This document shows, piece by piece, positions 34,614 to 42,614 of a DNA stretch of 43,729 bases. The notes under the pieces are model-generated. The model searched no databases, was not told the origin of the DNA, and was given only the letters and a program-made list of their open reading frames with translations. Source of the stretch: an uncultured Bacteroides sp. (GTDB taxonomy: Bacteria; Bacteroidota; Bacteroidia; Bacteroidales; Bacteroidaceae); contig NZ_CANRPM010000021.1 in assembly GCF_947632445.1 (NCBI RefSeq), positions 1 through 43,729 on the forward strand, given 5' to 3'. Position numbers and translations under genes: made by a program. Within the stretch, counting starts at the first letter, position 1, and each line of letters starts with the position of its first letter.

Positions 34614-35549
34614 ATGAAAACAAAAACTATCCTGACAGCAGGCTGCCTGATACTGGCCACCGTCTGTACACAAGCCCAACAAACCACCGAGCCCAAACGC
34701 GAGAGAGCCGTTGTCGAAACACAGGGCGACTCCATCATCATCCTGAGAGGAAAGGGAGACATGCGCATCAGGCTCTATGAACAACAGACAGAGGACGATG
34801 AACAGAAAGAAGTGGAAATCTTTGAAGGAGTCTATCTGGAGAAGGTGGATGCCGATAAACGCACATTTCTCGATGCCCTGCCTTTTATTCCCAAAAAGAA
34901 GAAACAAAATACTTATGAACCGCATGTATCGGGTGTATTCCTTGGATTTTCACTATTGTCCGACAACTTCATGGGATTTGGAGCCAGTCCCAAAGCTCAT
35001 CTTGACGTGTCAAAATCATGGGAATTCGGCTTCAATATTCTTGCTGCACACTATAACTTCAAAAGAAATCCTCACTGGGGAATCAATATCGGACACAGCT
35101 GGGGATACCGTTCGTTCAGTATAGATGGCGACTATGCGCTCATCAAACAAGACGGAGTAACCATATTCCGCAATGGACGGGAAATGATAGACGAAGGCAG
35201 CGACGTCTCCACTCCCTATTATCACAAGAGCCGCCTGCGCCATTTCTTCTTCCGCACGCCTATACAGCTCGAATGGCAGCAACGGATCAACAACGGATGT
35301 TTATTCTTCAACTTCGGTCCTGAACTTGAACTACGCCATAGCGTAAAGTCCTTCAGTCACGTGAATGGAGGCAAGAAACAGACTGTAGGCAAGGGTATGT
35401 ACGTGCGTCCTATAGGTATCAACCTGTTACTCCAGGCCGGCTACGGAGACCTTGGCGTTTACCTCCGCTACTCGATGAACTCTTTCTTCCAAACCAATAA
35501 GGGGCCCGACATGACACCTTATTCTTTCGGCTTCGCCTGGTATTGGTAA
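34614..35549 (+). CDS. Predicted outer-membrane beta-barrel protein in the ECF operon
   Basis: 311 aa. A signal peptide (1-21, ending TQAQ) is followed by a periplasmic acidic region (22-105) and then a beta-rich region from about 110 to the end with alternating aromatic and polar residues (HVSGVFLGFSLLSDNFMGFGASP, WEFGFNILAAHYNF, HWGINIGHSWGYRSF). The last residues YSFGFAWYW give an aromatic-ended final strand typical of barrels recognised by BamA. It is preceded by a 49-bp gap from the exported protein gene. Its place in the operon suggests it is a target, or a sensor, of the sigma system. Confidence 0.72.
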   Translation: MKTKTILTAGCLILATVCTQAQQTTEPKRERAVVETQGDSIIILRGKGDMRIRLYEQQTEDDEQKEVEIFEGVYLEKVDADKRTFLDALPFIPKKKKQNTYEPHVSGVFLGFSLLSDNFMGFGASPKAHLDVSKSWEFGFNILAAHYNFKRNPHWGINIGHSWGYRSFSIDGDYALIKQDGVTIFRNGREMIDEGSDVSTPYYHKSRLRHFFFRTPIQLEWQQRINNGCLFFNFGPELELRHSVKSFSHVNGGKKQTVGKGMYVRPIGINLLLQAGYGDLGVYLRYSMNSFFQTNKGPDMTPYSFGFAWYW

Positions 35550-35570
35550 GCCAAACTGACCGAATACAGT

Positions 35571-35644
35571 TCAGGCACGGATTACATGGATTTACGGAGG
35601 ATTTCAAACTCTCTTCCGTGTTGTTCCGTGTAATTCGTGCCTGA
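35571..35644. repeat. Long imperfect inverted repeat between convergent genes
   Basis: 20-nt arms at 35571-35590 and 35625-35644 pair fully with two G-T wobbles. Inner ACGGA/TCCGT arms extend the structure. Neither strand has a T tract right after the stem, so it is not a canonical intrinsic terminator. The arm (CAGGCACGGATTACATGG) resembles the rplY terminator arm in its CGGATTA core. Confidence 0.7.
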
Positions 35645-35671
35645 AAAAAGTGTCCCAAGCTTATGCGTAAA

Positions 35672-37246
35672 TCAGAAGCGCATGCCCATAGTCAACAATA
35701 CCTGACTGCGACTAAACTTCACGCTCGTAGCTGAGGGACTGATGTAATTCGTCTCATATCCATCTGTCTCAGAATAAACAAATGGGAAAAAATCGGCCTT
35801 TTGAGTATTCAGCTTATAAGCAAGATCCGCATAAAACATTGAACCGCTATAACCGATACCCAGTGTATAAGTATTCCGCGCTTTCAGGTTCATGAAATCC
35901 GTATCCGTATTTATTGAATTGATTGGCAAAGCCTTGATAGCATTATCCTGATAGGGAGAAGTCATTAAGTTGTAGCCTGCACGCAAAGAGAACCGCGGAA
36001 TAACTTTGTATTCGGCACCCAACCGGAAGGTATGCACACCTTTCAGGCAGTTCTTGGCTTTCTGCGTTTCCCATTGCATATCCATGCCATCAGGATATTG
36101 GAACTCGATATTTGAATAATCCTTGTATTCGTATTCTGCTCCCAAAGCCAATTTGCGACCTACCGTATAACCCAAACTTACATTGTAAGTCCACGGAGTG
36201 TTGAGCTGATATTCAAGTTTCATGTCAACACCATTCAGATAGTCGCGCGTATCAATTACATTCTCTGCAAAATCCGAAATCAATACAGCCGATGTCGTGT
36301 GCGTCAGCTTATAAAAGATAGGAGTATGGATAGCTAAACCAATGCGCAGCGGAGCGTATTGGAACGGACGGATAATCGCACCCAACTTGAAATCGACTCC
36401 GCCTCCGCTAATATTGTTATAGCTTTCTAATTGATAGCCGGCACCGTCACGTCCCTGACTGTCTTCATTATACAAGGTGTACTTATTGTAATCCAAGTCG
36501 TAAGCTCCAATGGTAAGGCCCAAATAAATCCGGTCGTTCAGATTGAAAGCCATATTAAAGTCATACTGATCAAGCCCGCCACTTTCGTGAGAATGGTATT
36601 CGCGGAGATAAGGCAGGTGGTCGTCTGCTACAGTCGTATAGAAATCGTAATCTTCAGTTTCCACATCCGTAATACTCGGACTTACTAAATAACCTTCCCA
36701 TCCCAATGCCGACAACCATCCTATATCATTGTTATTGAAGATAGCCCCATCATTCCAATGCTCCGGCGTCAAGCCGTCTGTCATCCCTGCAATCTGAAAT
36801 AATTGGGAATGTCCCTGCAAGTCGCCAGCCATCCACATATTCCGATTAAAGGTATTGGCCTTGTGGTATTTGAAGCCGAAATTCACATATCGCAAGGGTG
36901 TTTGATTACCGATCTTGGTAGAAAACACAACTCCGATGTGATCGAAGTTCCAACGGTTCTTCGATGTATTGTATGTATTCCCCAAATACTTTGCCTCTGT
37001 ACTTAAAGCCGAATAGCTGAAGGATAATGAAGCATCATTACTCCGATAGATGCCAATACCGGCAGGATTGGTTCCCATCGTCGAAATATCACCGCCCAAA
37101 GCTCCCATCGCACCGCCCATCCCAATAAAACGGGCCGTACCGTTCAAATCTTTGGCAGCAAAATCTACTGCATCATATACCGTCTGTGCATGTGCCTGCA
37201 TCAGAGCAAGTATAAGAACAGACACACCAACTATTATTTTCTTCAT
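35672..37246 (-). CDS. FadL/OmpP1-family outer-membrane transport protein
   Basis: About 524 aa from ATG 37246. A signal peptide (MKKIIVGVSVLILALMQAHAQ) is followed by the FadL-type N-terminal hatch signature: ARFIGMGGAMGALGGDISTMGTNPAGIGIYRSNDASLSFSY, with the NPAG motif. Beta strands continue to the end (FSRSQVLLTMGMRF, an aromatic last residue). FadL-type barrels carry hydrophobic compounds. ATG 37255 is also in frame but AAAGG sits directly on it and is better spaced for 37246. It follows the low-complexity protein gene by 54 bp, so the two are likely co-expressed. Confidence 0.88.
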   Translation of the reverse strand: MKKIIVGVSVLILALMQAHAQTVYDAVDFAAKDLNGTARFIGMGGAMGALGGDISTMGTNPAGIGIYRSNDASLSFSYSALSTEAKYLGNTYNTSKNRWNFDHIGVVFSTKIGNQTPLRYVNFGFKYHKANTFNRNMWMAGDLQGHSQLFQIAGMTDGLTPEHWNDGAIFNNNDIGWLSALGWEGYLVSPSITDVETEDYDFYTTVADDHLPYLREYHSHESGGLDQYDFNMAFNLNDRIYLGLTIGAYDLDYNKYTLYNEDSQGRDGAGYQLESYNNISGGGVDFKLGAIIRPFQYAPLRIGLAIHTPIFYKLTHTTSAVLISDFAENVIDTRDYLNGVDMKLEYQLNTPWTYNVSLGYTVGRKLALGAEYEYKDYSNIEFQYPDGMDMQWETQKAKNCLKGVHTFRLGAEYKVIPRFSLRAGYNLMTSPYQDNAIKALPINSINTDTDFMNLKARNTYTLGIGYSGSMFYADLAYKLNTQKADFFPFVYSETDGYETNYISPSATSVKFSRSQVLLTMGMRF

Positions 37247-37300
37247 ATCATTCATCCTTTAATATTAGCATCCATAAAAGATTTTCCACAACAGGCTCTC

Positions 37301-38629
37301 TTATCTTCTGCGGCTTGATCCACCACCTCCGCCACTGGAACGGCTGGTACCATAGCTACCCGACGAACGGGTACTTCCTCCCGTCGAGAAAGAAGACCGG
37401 CTGCTGCTACGGGTAGTGGTATTGTTAAAGCTGCGCGAATTGTCATCGTAACTGTTCTGACGTGACTGGGATTGATAACTGCGCGAAGACTGATTGGAAC
37501 TTCCACGATTATAAGTAGCTGCGCTACGACGGCTGGAATTGCTTGCTCCACTCTGTTGTACAGTAGAAGTACGGTTGTCAGTACTGTACGAATTGCTCCG
37601 TGTAGTGCTCGGACGCGTGTAGGTACTACGGCGTGCATCAGTCGAAGTAGAGCGCACGACAGTCCCTGAATTTTGACGCGCAGTAGTTGTACGTGTACCC
37701 ACTACACGTCCGATAGAAGAGCCTGTAGTCTGTCTTACCTGCTGTCCTGTAACACGCCGTCCACCCGTTGTACGGGTAGTAGAACGACCTCCATTCGTTG
37801 TCCGAGTAGTGGCTACACTACGTGTGCCGCCATAAGAACGGCGTGTAGTATATCTATCGTGCGAAGCCCAGTAACCCGGTCCCGGATGATGCCAGCCCGG
37901 ATAGTAATACGGATGGTGGTAATGATACCATCCCCAACCGCCATACCAGCCTCCCCAACCGGCGTACCATCCGCCGTACCAACCGCCATGCCAGCCGCTC
38001 CATCCCCAGTTCCATCCATAGTAGGGCCAACTCCAGCTCCACCCGAAGGAATTATAGCGCCAGTCCCACCACAGGCGATTGGTGAATGTCGGGAAAGCAT
38101 AAGCATACAGACCGTCGGTATAAACGTTCCAATCCCACGAATTCAATCCGTAGACCACATCCCAATACAGCGGACTACTGATACTGATGGCATAGCGAGG
38201 ATTGCGGAAACGAATGATGCGCATGGCGTATTCATAATCGTCTTCTGAACCATCGAAGCCGTTTACCCACTCGCCTTCGGGACTGGACACAGCCTTTTCT
38301 TCGATATAAAGAGTATCTTCATTCTGCGAAAAGTCATATTTATTCGAGTTGTAACGACGATTATATTCATCGACGTCGCGCACATTCCCCTTCTTGTCCT
38401 TTACCACAACAGTGGTAGTCCCCGAATTTGTACAAACAACAGGTTCCTGCGTTTCTACAACTATTACGTTCTTTGGAGCTTTCCGCACGGTTTTTTCCTC
38501 GGTTCTCTCGGTCTTCTGTTCGGTCTTCTTCTTTGAGGGTACATAATAGAGGTCATCATCTGCACTCTGTGCCATAAGTGTCCACGGGAAGCACAAGGCT
38601 AAAAGTGATATAAAAACAATCTTTTTCAT
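37301..38629 (-). CDS. Secreted low-complexity protein: Trp/Gly/Tyr-rich centre, Arg/Ser/Thr-rich tail
   Basis: 442 aa, no family recognised. Signal peptide 1-20 (ending TLMA-QS). Residues 21-180 are ordinary, with a Lys/Glu-rich start and a more structured part. Residues 184-254 are dominated by Trp, Gly and Tyr, with repeats such as GWYGGWYAGWGGWYGGW ending in a His-rich YHYHHPYYY. Residues 258-442 have almost no hydrophobics and are rich in Arg, Ser and Thr (RSVATTRTTNGG, TRSSSRSSFSTGG, ending GGGGGSSRRR). The tail is predicted to be disordered and strongly basic. The frame is intact and has a normal start with no upstream Shine-Dalgarno. A TATTTTTG -7 candidate lies at 38680-38673 (minus). 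Confidence 0.82.
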   Translation of the reverse strand: MKKIVFISLLALCFPWTLMAQSADDDLYYVPSKKKTEQKTERTEEKTVRKAPKNVIVVETQEPVVCTNSGTTTVVVKDKKGNVRDVDEYNRRYNSNKYDFSQNEDTLYIEEKAVSSPEGEWVNGFDGSEDDYEYAMRIIRFRNPRYAISISSPLYWDVVYGLNSWDWNVYTDGLYAYAFPTFTNRLWWDWRYNSFGWSWSWPYYGWNWGWSGWHGGWYGGWYAGWGGWYGGWGWYHYHHPYYYPGWHHPGPGYWASHDRYTTRRSYGGTRSVATTRTTNGGRSTTRTTGGRRVTGQQVRQTTGSSIGRVVGTRTTTARQNSGTVVRSTSTDARRSTYTRPSTTRSNSYSTDNRTSTVQQSGASNSSRRSAATYNRGSSNQSSRSYQSQSRQNSYDDNSRSFNNTTTRSSSRSSFSTGGSTRSSGSYGTSRSSGGGGGSSRRR

Positions 38630-38745
38630 ATTCTGTCAGTTTATAATTTACATACACTTAATTTCCGTATAACAAAAATAAGACCAAAGTATCGAATTTC
38701 CTAAAGATTTTTCTCTCTCTTTACAGGGATTTCCTTAAATCAGTC

Positions 38746-38753
38746 TATCTTTG
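38746..38753 (+). promoter_or_regulatory. Probable -7 box of prmA
   Basis: TATCTTTG at 38746-38753 is a perfect -7 consensus. The best -33 candidate, TTTA at 38720-38723, is 22 bp away, which is long. It predicts a leader of about 90 nt before the prmA start. Confidence 0.5.
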
Positions 38754-38849
38754 CAAACAGAGGCTTCTGCCAATCTTATCCAAAGATAAAAAAAATTATG
38801 CGACGAGCTGCTATCAAGTCCCGTATTTTAACAAAAACCCATTAAAACA

Positions 38850-39698
38850 ATGAAATATTTAGAATTTACATTCCATACTCAGCCATGCACAGAGACGGTA
38901 AACGATGTGCTTTGCGCCGTCTTGGGCGAAGCCGGTTTCGAAAGTTTTGCAGAGCAGACTGACGGTATCGCCGCCTACATTCAAAAAGACCTGTACAACG
39001 AAAACACAATACGGCAGACCATCGCCGACTTTCCCCTACCCGATACAACCATTACCTATAGTTATGCGGAAGCCGAAAACAAGGACTGGAATGAAGAATG
39101 GGAGAAAAACTTTTTTCAACCCATCGTGATAGGAGACCGTTGCGTCATCCACAGCACTTTCCATCACGACGTGCCACAGGTGCCCTACGACATCGTTATC
39201 AATCCCCAAATGGCCTTCGGCACAGGTCACCACGAGACAACGAGCCTCATTATCGGCGAGTTGCTGGACAGCAACCTACAAGGCAAGTCGGTGCTCGACA
39301 TGGGATGCGGTACGTCTATCCTGGCCATCCTGGCACGTATGCGCGGCGCCGCCCATTGTACGGCAGTGGACATTGATGACTGGTGTGTACGCAATTCGCT
39401 GGAAAACATTGAGCTGAACCATCTGAACGGCATCCATGTCTACCAGGGAGACGCTTCGTCAATAGCCGACAAGGGACCTTTCGACGTAGTAATAGCCAAC
39501 ATCAACCGCAACATTCTGCTGGCCGACATGAGACATTACATTGCCCGCATGAACCCTGGCGCTACCCTCCTGATGAGCGGCTTCTATACCGACGACATCG
39601 CTGCTATCCGTACTGAAGCCGAAAGCCTCGGTCTGACGTTCGTGGAGCATAAGGAAAAGAACCGCTGGGCAGCGGTCAAGTTTGAATTGAAAAATTGA
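38850..39698 (+). CDS. prmA: Ribosomal protein L11 methyltransferase
   Basis: SAM-dependent methylation of ribosomal protein L11. 282 aa: an N-terminal substrate-binding domain (1-90, including KDWNEEWEKNFFQPIVI), then the PrmA signature NPQMAFGTGHHETT (118-131) and the SAM motif VLDMGCGTSILAI (148-160), and VVIANINRNILLADM in place of the catalytic N-x-x-x region. It appears to be transcribed alone; the convergent lysozyme gene lies 33 bp beyond the stop. Confidence 0.95.
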   Translation: MKYLEFTFHTQPCTETVNDVLCAVLGEAGFESFAEQTDGIAAYIQKDLYNENTIRQTIADFPLPDTTITYSYAEAENKDWNEEWEKNFFQPIVIGDRCVIHSTFHHDVPQVPYDIVINPQMAFGTGHHETTSLIIGELLDSNLQGKSVLDMGCGTSILAILARMRGAAHCTAVDIDDWCVRNSLENIELNHLNGIHVYQGDASSIADKGPFDVVIANINRNILLADMRHYIARMNPGATLLMSGFYTDDIAAIRTEAESLGLTFVEHKEKNRWAAVKFELKN

Positions 39699-39723
39699 GA
39701 ATGGAGCTTTTCTATTCTCAATA
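39695..39723. terminator. Bidirectional terminator between prmA and the lysozyme gene
   Basis: A perfect 9-bp dyad ATTGAGAAT (39695-39703) and ATTCTCAAT (39715-39723) with an 11-nt loop. It overlaps the prmA stop codon and ends 8 bp before the lysozyme stop codon. Confidence 0.6.
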
Positions 39724-39731
39724 ATAATCCA

Positions 39732-40613
39732 TTACTTCAGTAAAAGTGAATCGAGCCGGGCCTGCGTGCCGTTGAATACATCCAGATCCACCTCCTTTTC
39801 AATACCGGGCACGGTGCCCACATCCGTATGCTGCCAAAAATGCCACGACCCTTGGTAGCGCACGGAGTCTACATAATAGTGGGCTATCCAATAGGGATAG
39901 GCATCGAAAACAGGACTGTCCAGATAGCGCATCTTGAACTTATAAGATGTATAAAGGATAGGCTTCACGCCATAGAAAGCCTCCACACGGTCGAGCCACG
40001 CCTTGACATTGGCCTGTAGTTCGGCCTTGTTTTTCTTGTCCGTTGTTTCCACATCGAGTACGGGAGGCAAATCTCCTGCCGTCAGCGGCACGGTGCGGAT
40101 AAAGAAATCTGCCTGCTTCAGCGCGTCAGTATGCGGAAGGAAGTAATGATAAGCTCCGCGAATAAAGCGGTATATCTTAGCCGAATCGAAGTTCTGACGG
40201 AATGTGTCGTCCTGATGGTCGCCGCCCTCAGTGGCCTTCATAAAGATGAAACGGATGGGAAACTCACCGGCCCGATGCTCCGCCAAGCGAGGCCAGTCAA
40301 TATGTCCTTGATAATGTGACATGTCCACGCCATGCACTTCGAAATCGCAGGGCATGCAAACGCCATAACCCTTCAACCCGTAGCAAGGCTTCCAGCGGTA
40401 AGCATAGGGACGGATGAATAACCAGTAGAAACCAGCCGAAAAGACCACCACGATACAAAGAGCCAGCACATTGCGCATCCATACGGGCATAATGTGCTCC
40501 TCGGCCTGCCGCTTGGTCTTGGCCTTTCTATGCGAAGCAGTCGTGCGGCGGCGTACAGTTTTTTTTGCAGGGTCGTCGTTCTTCTTTTTTCTGGAAATAG
40601 TAGGTTTAGTCAT
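39732..40613 (-). CDS. Membrane-anchored GH25 lysozyme
   Basis: 293 aa from ATG 40613. The first 45 residues are cytoplasmic and very rich in Lys and Arg (SRKKKNDDPAKKTVRRRTTASHRKAKTKR). One membrane segment (about 46-67) follows, then a periplasmic GH25 domain: GVDMSHYQGHIDW (Asp97), RFIFMKATEGGDHQD, RGAYHYF and the catalytic PPVLDVE (Asp187, Glu189). GH25 enzymes cleave the N-acetylmuramyl-glucosaminyl bond of peptidoglycan. An in-frame extension to 40688 adds 25 residues of no clear type. Promoter candidate: TAACTTTG at 40642-40635 with GTTG at 40667-40664 (minus strand). Confidence 0.9.
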   Translation of the reverse strand: MTKPTISRKKKNDDPAKKTVRRRTTASHRKAKTKRQAEEHIMPVWMRNVLALCIVVVFSAGFYWLFIRPYAYRWKPCYGLKGYGVCMPCDFEVHGVDMSHYQGHIDWPRLAEHRAGEFPIRFIFMKATEGGDHQDDTFRQNFDSAKIYRFIRGAYHYFLPHTDALKQADFFIRTVPLTAGDLPPVLDVETTDKKNKAELQANVKAWLDRVEAFYGVKPILYTSYKFKMRYLDSPVFDAYPYWIAHYYVDSVRYQGSWHFWQHTDVGTVPGIEKEVDLDVFNGTQARLDSLLLK

Positions 40614-40740
40614 ACGTCTCGTTCTAATCACATGCAAAGTTAGTAGTTTTCCGAAATATCCGTCAACAGGAGATTTCTTTTTGAACAATCGGAAAAATGT
40701 TTTTCGTAATCGGGGAAAAATACCCTCCCATGTAATCGGT

Positions 40741-40800
40741 AAAAGCTATGCTTTGTCATGGACAACACGGCCTTTTCCCGACGATAAAACAATGCTTTTT
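40741..40800. repeat. Possible degenerate 22-bp repeat
   Basis: Related sequences AAAAGCTATGCTTT (40741) and AAAACAATGCTTTTTCC (40786) have their ATGC cores 44 bp apart, twice 22, with a weaker copy (CACGGCCTTTTCCC) between. The similarity to the 21600 unit (GAAGCAATGCTTTTCC) is close. It lies between the divergent lysozyme and 40896 genes. The evidence is weak. Confidence 0.35.
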
Positions 40801-40895
40801 CCATAAGAAAGCAGAAAAAAACACCTGCCGCTTGCCTTATCAAAAAGAAAAGCACTATCTTTATCCCGAAAATCTAACATTAAAACGACTATACA

Positions 40896-41165
40896 ATGGC
40901 AAGCAGAAAAGCATTGAAGAAAAGTGTAAACTATATCGCAGGTGAACTCTTCACCGAGTGTCTGGTCAACAAACTCTACGTCCCCGACACCGACTCACAA
41001 AAGGTCGACGACCTGATGGGCGACATTCTAACCATGCAGGACGAGTTTCTGAGCCGCATCAGCCACACCGAACCCGGCAATGTAAAGGGCTTCTACAAGA
41101 AGTTCCGCTCCGACTTCAACGCCAAAGTAAACGAAATCATCGATCGCATGGGCCAGCTGAAGTAA
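40896..41165 (+). CDS. Conserved small protein of unknown function
   Basis: 89 aa, helical and charged: MASRKALKKSVNYIAGELFTECLVNKLY, then alternating acidic and basic helices to the end. No signal peptide, membrane segment or known motif. It has a probable promoter (CTTG 40831-40834 and TATCTTTA 40856-40863, 21 bp apart) and starts 32 bp past the -7 box. It is followed after 16 bp by the acyltransferase gene, so the two are likely co-transcribed. It has the look of a small conserved Bacteroidales protein. Confidence 0.72.
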   Translation: MASRKALKKSVNYIAGELFTECLVNKLYVPDTDSQKVDDLMGDILTMQDEFLSRISHTEPGNVKGFYKKFRSDFNAKVNEIIDRMGQLK

Positions 41166-41181
41166 GCCGACAGAATAAAGA

Positions 41182-41736
41182 ATGAAACAACAATTCTGCC
41201 GCTTTATCTATCATCGCCTGCTGGGATGGAAAACGAATGTTACCGTTCCTTTCCATGATAAGTGTGTACTTTGTGCCGCCCCTCATACTTCCAACTGGGA
41301 CTTGCTTATCGGCAAGCTCTTCTATGGTTCGTTGGGACGTGAGGTTTACTTTATGATGAAAAAGGAATGGTTCTTCTTTCCGCTTAGCTTGGTGTTCAAA
41401 GTCATGGGAGGCATCCCCGTCAACCGCAGCAAGAAGAATTCGCTGGTCGCCCAAATGGTCGAACGCTTTGCCACCGTCCGCCAGTTCAATCTGGCCATTA
41501 CGCCCGAAGGTACACGCAAGGCCAACCCAGAGTGGAAAAAAGGATTCTATTACATTGCCTTAAAGGCACAAGTCCCCGTCATGCTCTTCGGGATAGACTA
41601 TCCGTCGAAGACTATCTCGTGTACCCGCACTATCATTCCGTCGGGCAATATCGAAAAAGACATGCGTGAGATAAAACTTTATTTCAAAAACTTTAAAGGC
41701 AAACACCCCGAATACTTCTCCACCGGAGATGTATAA
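41182..41736 (+). CDS. 1-acyl-sn-glycerol-3-phosphate acyltransferase-like protein (PlsC family)
   Basis: 184 aa. The acyltransferase catalytic motif HX4D appears as HTSNWD (His35, Asp40) and the lysophosphatidate-binding motif as PEGTRK (108-113). It is shorter than E. coli PlsC and lacks a strong N-terminal membrane anchor, so it could act on another acceptor, for example in lipid or lipid A-related metabolism. Confidence 0.85.
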   Translation: MKQQFCRFIYHRLLGWKTNVTVPFHDKCVLCAAPHTSNWDLLIGKLFYGSLGREVYFMMKKEWFFFPLSLVFKVMGGIPVNRSKKNSLVAQMVERFATVRQFNLAITPEGTRKANPEWKKGFYYIALKAQVPVMLFGIDYPSKTISCTRTIIPSGNIEKDMREIKLYFKNFKGKHPEYFSTGDV

Positions 41737-41799
41737 GACAGAGAGGAACAAAGCTGCCACCATCCGAAGGGCGTTTCTCATAAAAACAGCTACACCACC

Positions 41800-42576
41800 A
41801 TGCGCATCACCTTGATACAAACCGACATTGCCTGGGAAGACAAGCATGAAAACCTATGCCGCTTGCGCCTCCGTCTGGAAGAGCTGAAGGGAGAGACCGA
41901 CCTTGTAGTGCTGCCCGAAACCTTCACAACAGGGTTCAGCATGAACGTCGAACAGCTGGCCGAACCGCTGAACAGCCCCACCATCGAGCAGCTTCGGCAA
42001 TGGGCTGCCCAATACGACACCGCCTTGGCAGGCAGCTTCATAGCCTGTCATAATGACGGGACTTACCGTAACCGCTTCTTCTTCTTTACACCCGAAAGAG
42101 AAACTACCTATTACGACAAACGCCACCTTTTCCGCATGGGGCACGAAAACGAATGCTTCACCGCAGGCAACGAACGCCCCATCATCCGCTATCACGGCTT
42201 CCGCATCCTGCCTCAAGTGTGCTACGACCTGCGTTTCCCCGTATGGAGCCGCAACGTGGCCAATGAATACGACTTGGCGCTCTACGTGGCCTGCTGGCCT
42301 GCCTCCCGCCGAGCCGTATGGGACACCCTGCTTCAGGCACGCGCCATGGAGAACCAATGCTATGTATGCGGCGTGAACCGCACAGGTACAGACGGAAATC
42401 ACCTACTCCACAACGGCGGAAGTGCCCTCTACTCGCCCAAAGGCGAACGCTTGGCTTCCCTGCCCGACGGCCAGGAAGGCATAGTCACGACCCACATCGA
42501 ACTGACTCCGCTACAGCACTTGCGCGAAAAATTTCCCGTGACCAACGACGCCGATAGCTTCATTTTACAGAAATAA
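41800..42576 (+). CDS. Nitrilase-superfamily amidohydrolase (omega-amidase YafV-like)
   Basis: 258 aa. The Glu-Lys-Cys triad of the superfamily is visible as Glu40 (VVLPETFTTGFSM), Lys107 (YYDKRHLFRMGHE) and Cys141 (PQVCYDLRFPVWSRN). The combination CYDLRFPVWSRN with KRHLFRMGHE matches the omega-amidase/YafV branch, which repairs alpha-ketoglutaramate made by glutamine transaminases. Start ATG 41800; the gap to the acyltransferase gene is 63 bp. Confidence 0.92.
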   Translation: MRITLIQTDIAWEDKHENLCRLRLRLEELKGETDLVVLPETFTTGFSMNVEQLAEPLNSPTIEQLRQWAAQYDTALAGSFIACHNDGTYRNRFFFFTPERETTYYDKRHLFRMGHENECFTAGNERPIIRYHGFRILPQVCYDLRFPVWSRNVANEYDLALYVACWPASRRAVWDTLLQARAMENQCYVCGVNRTGTDGNHLLHNGGSALYSPKGERLASLPDGQEGIVTTHIELTPLQHLREKFPVTNDADSFILQK

Positions 42577-42580
42577 TATG

Positions 42581-42588
42581 TATTTTTG
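42581..42588 (+). promoter_or_regulatory. Probable -7 box of the AraC regulator
   Basis: TATTTTTG at 42581-42588 matches TAnnTTTG; no good -33 box is found at the usual distance. It lies 26 bp before the start codon and just past the stop of the amidase gene. Confidence 0.45.
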
Positions 42589-42614
42589 CACCTCAACTCC
42601 CGATTTGCAAAACC

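Noticed and set aside
37673..38248. Long plus-strand reading frames opposite the Trp/Gly-rich protein gene
   Set aside because: They mirror the low-complexity codons of the minus-strand gene, which has a signal peptide and plausible protein composition.
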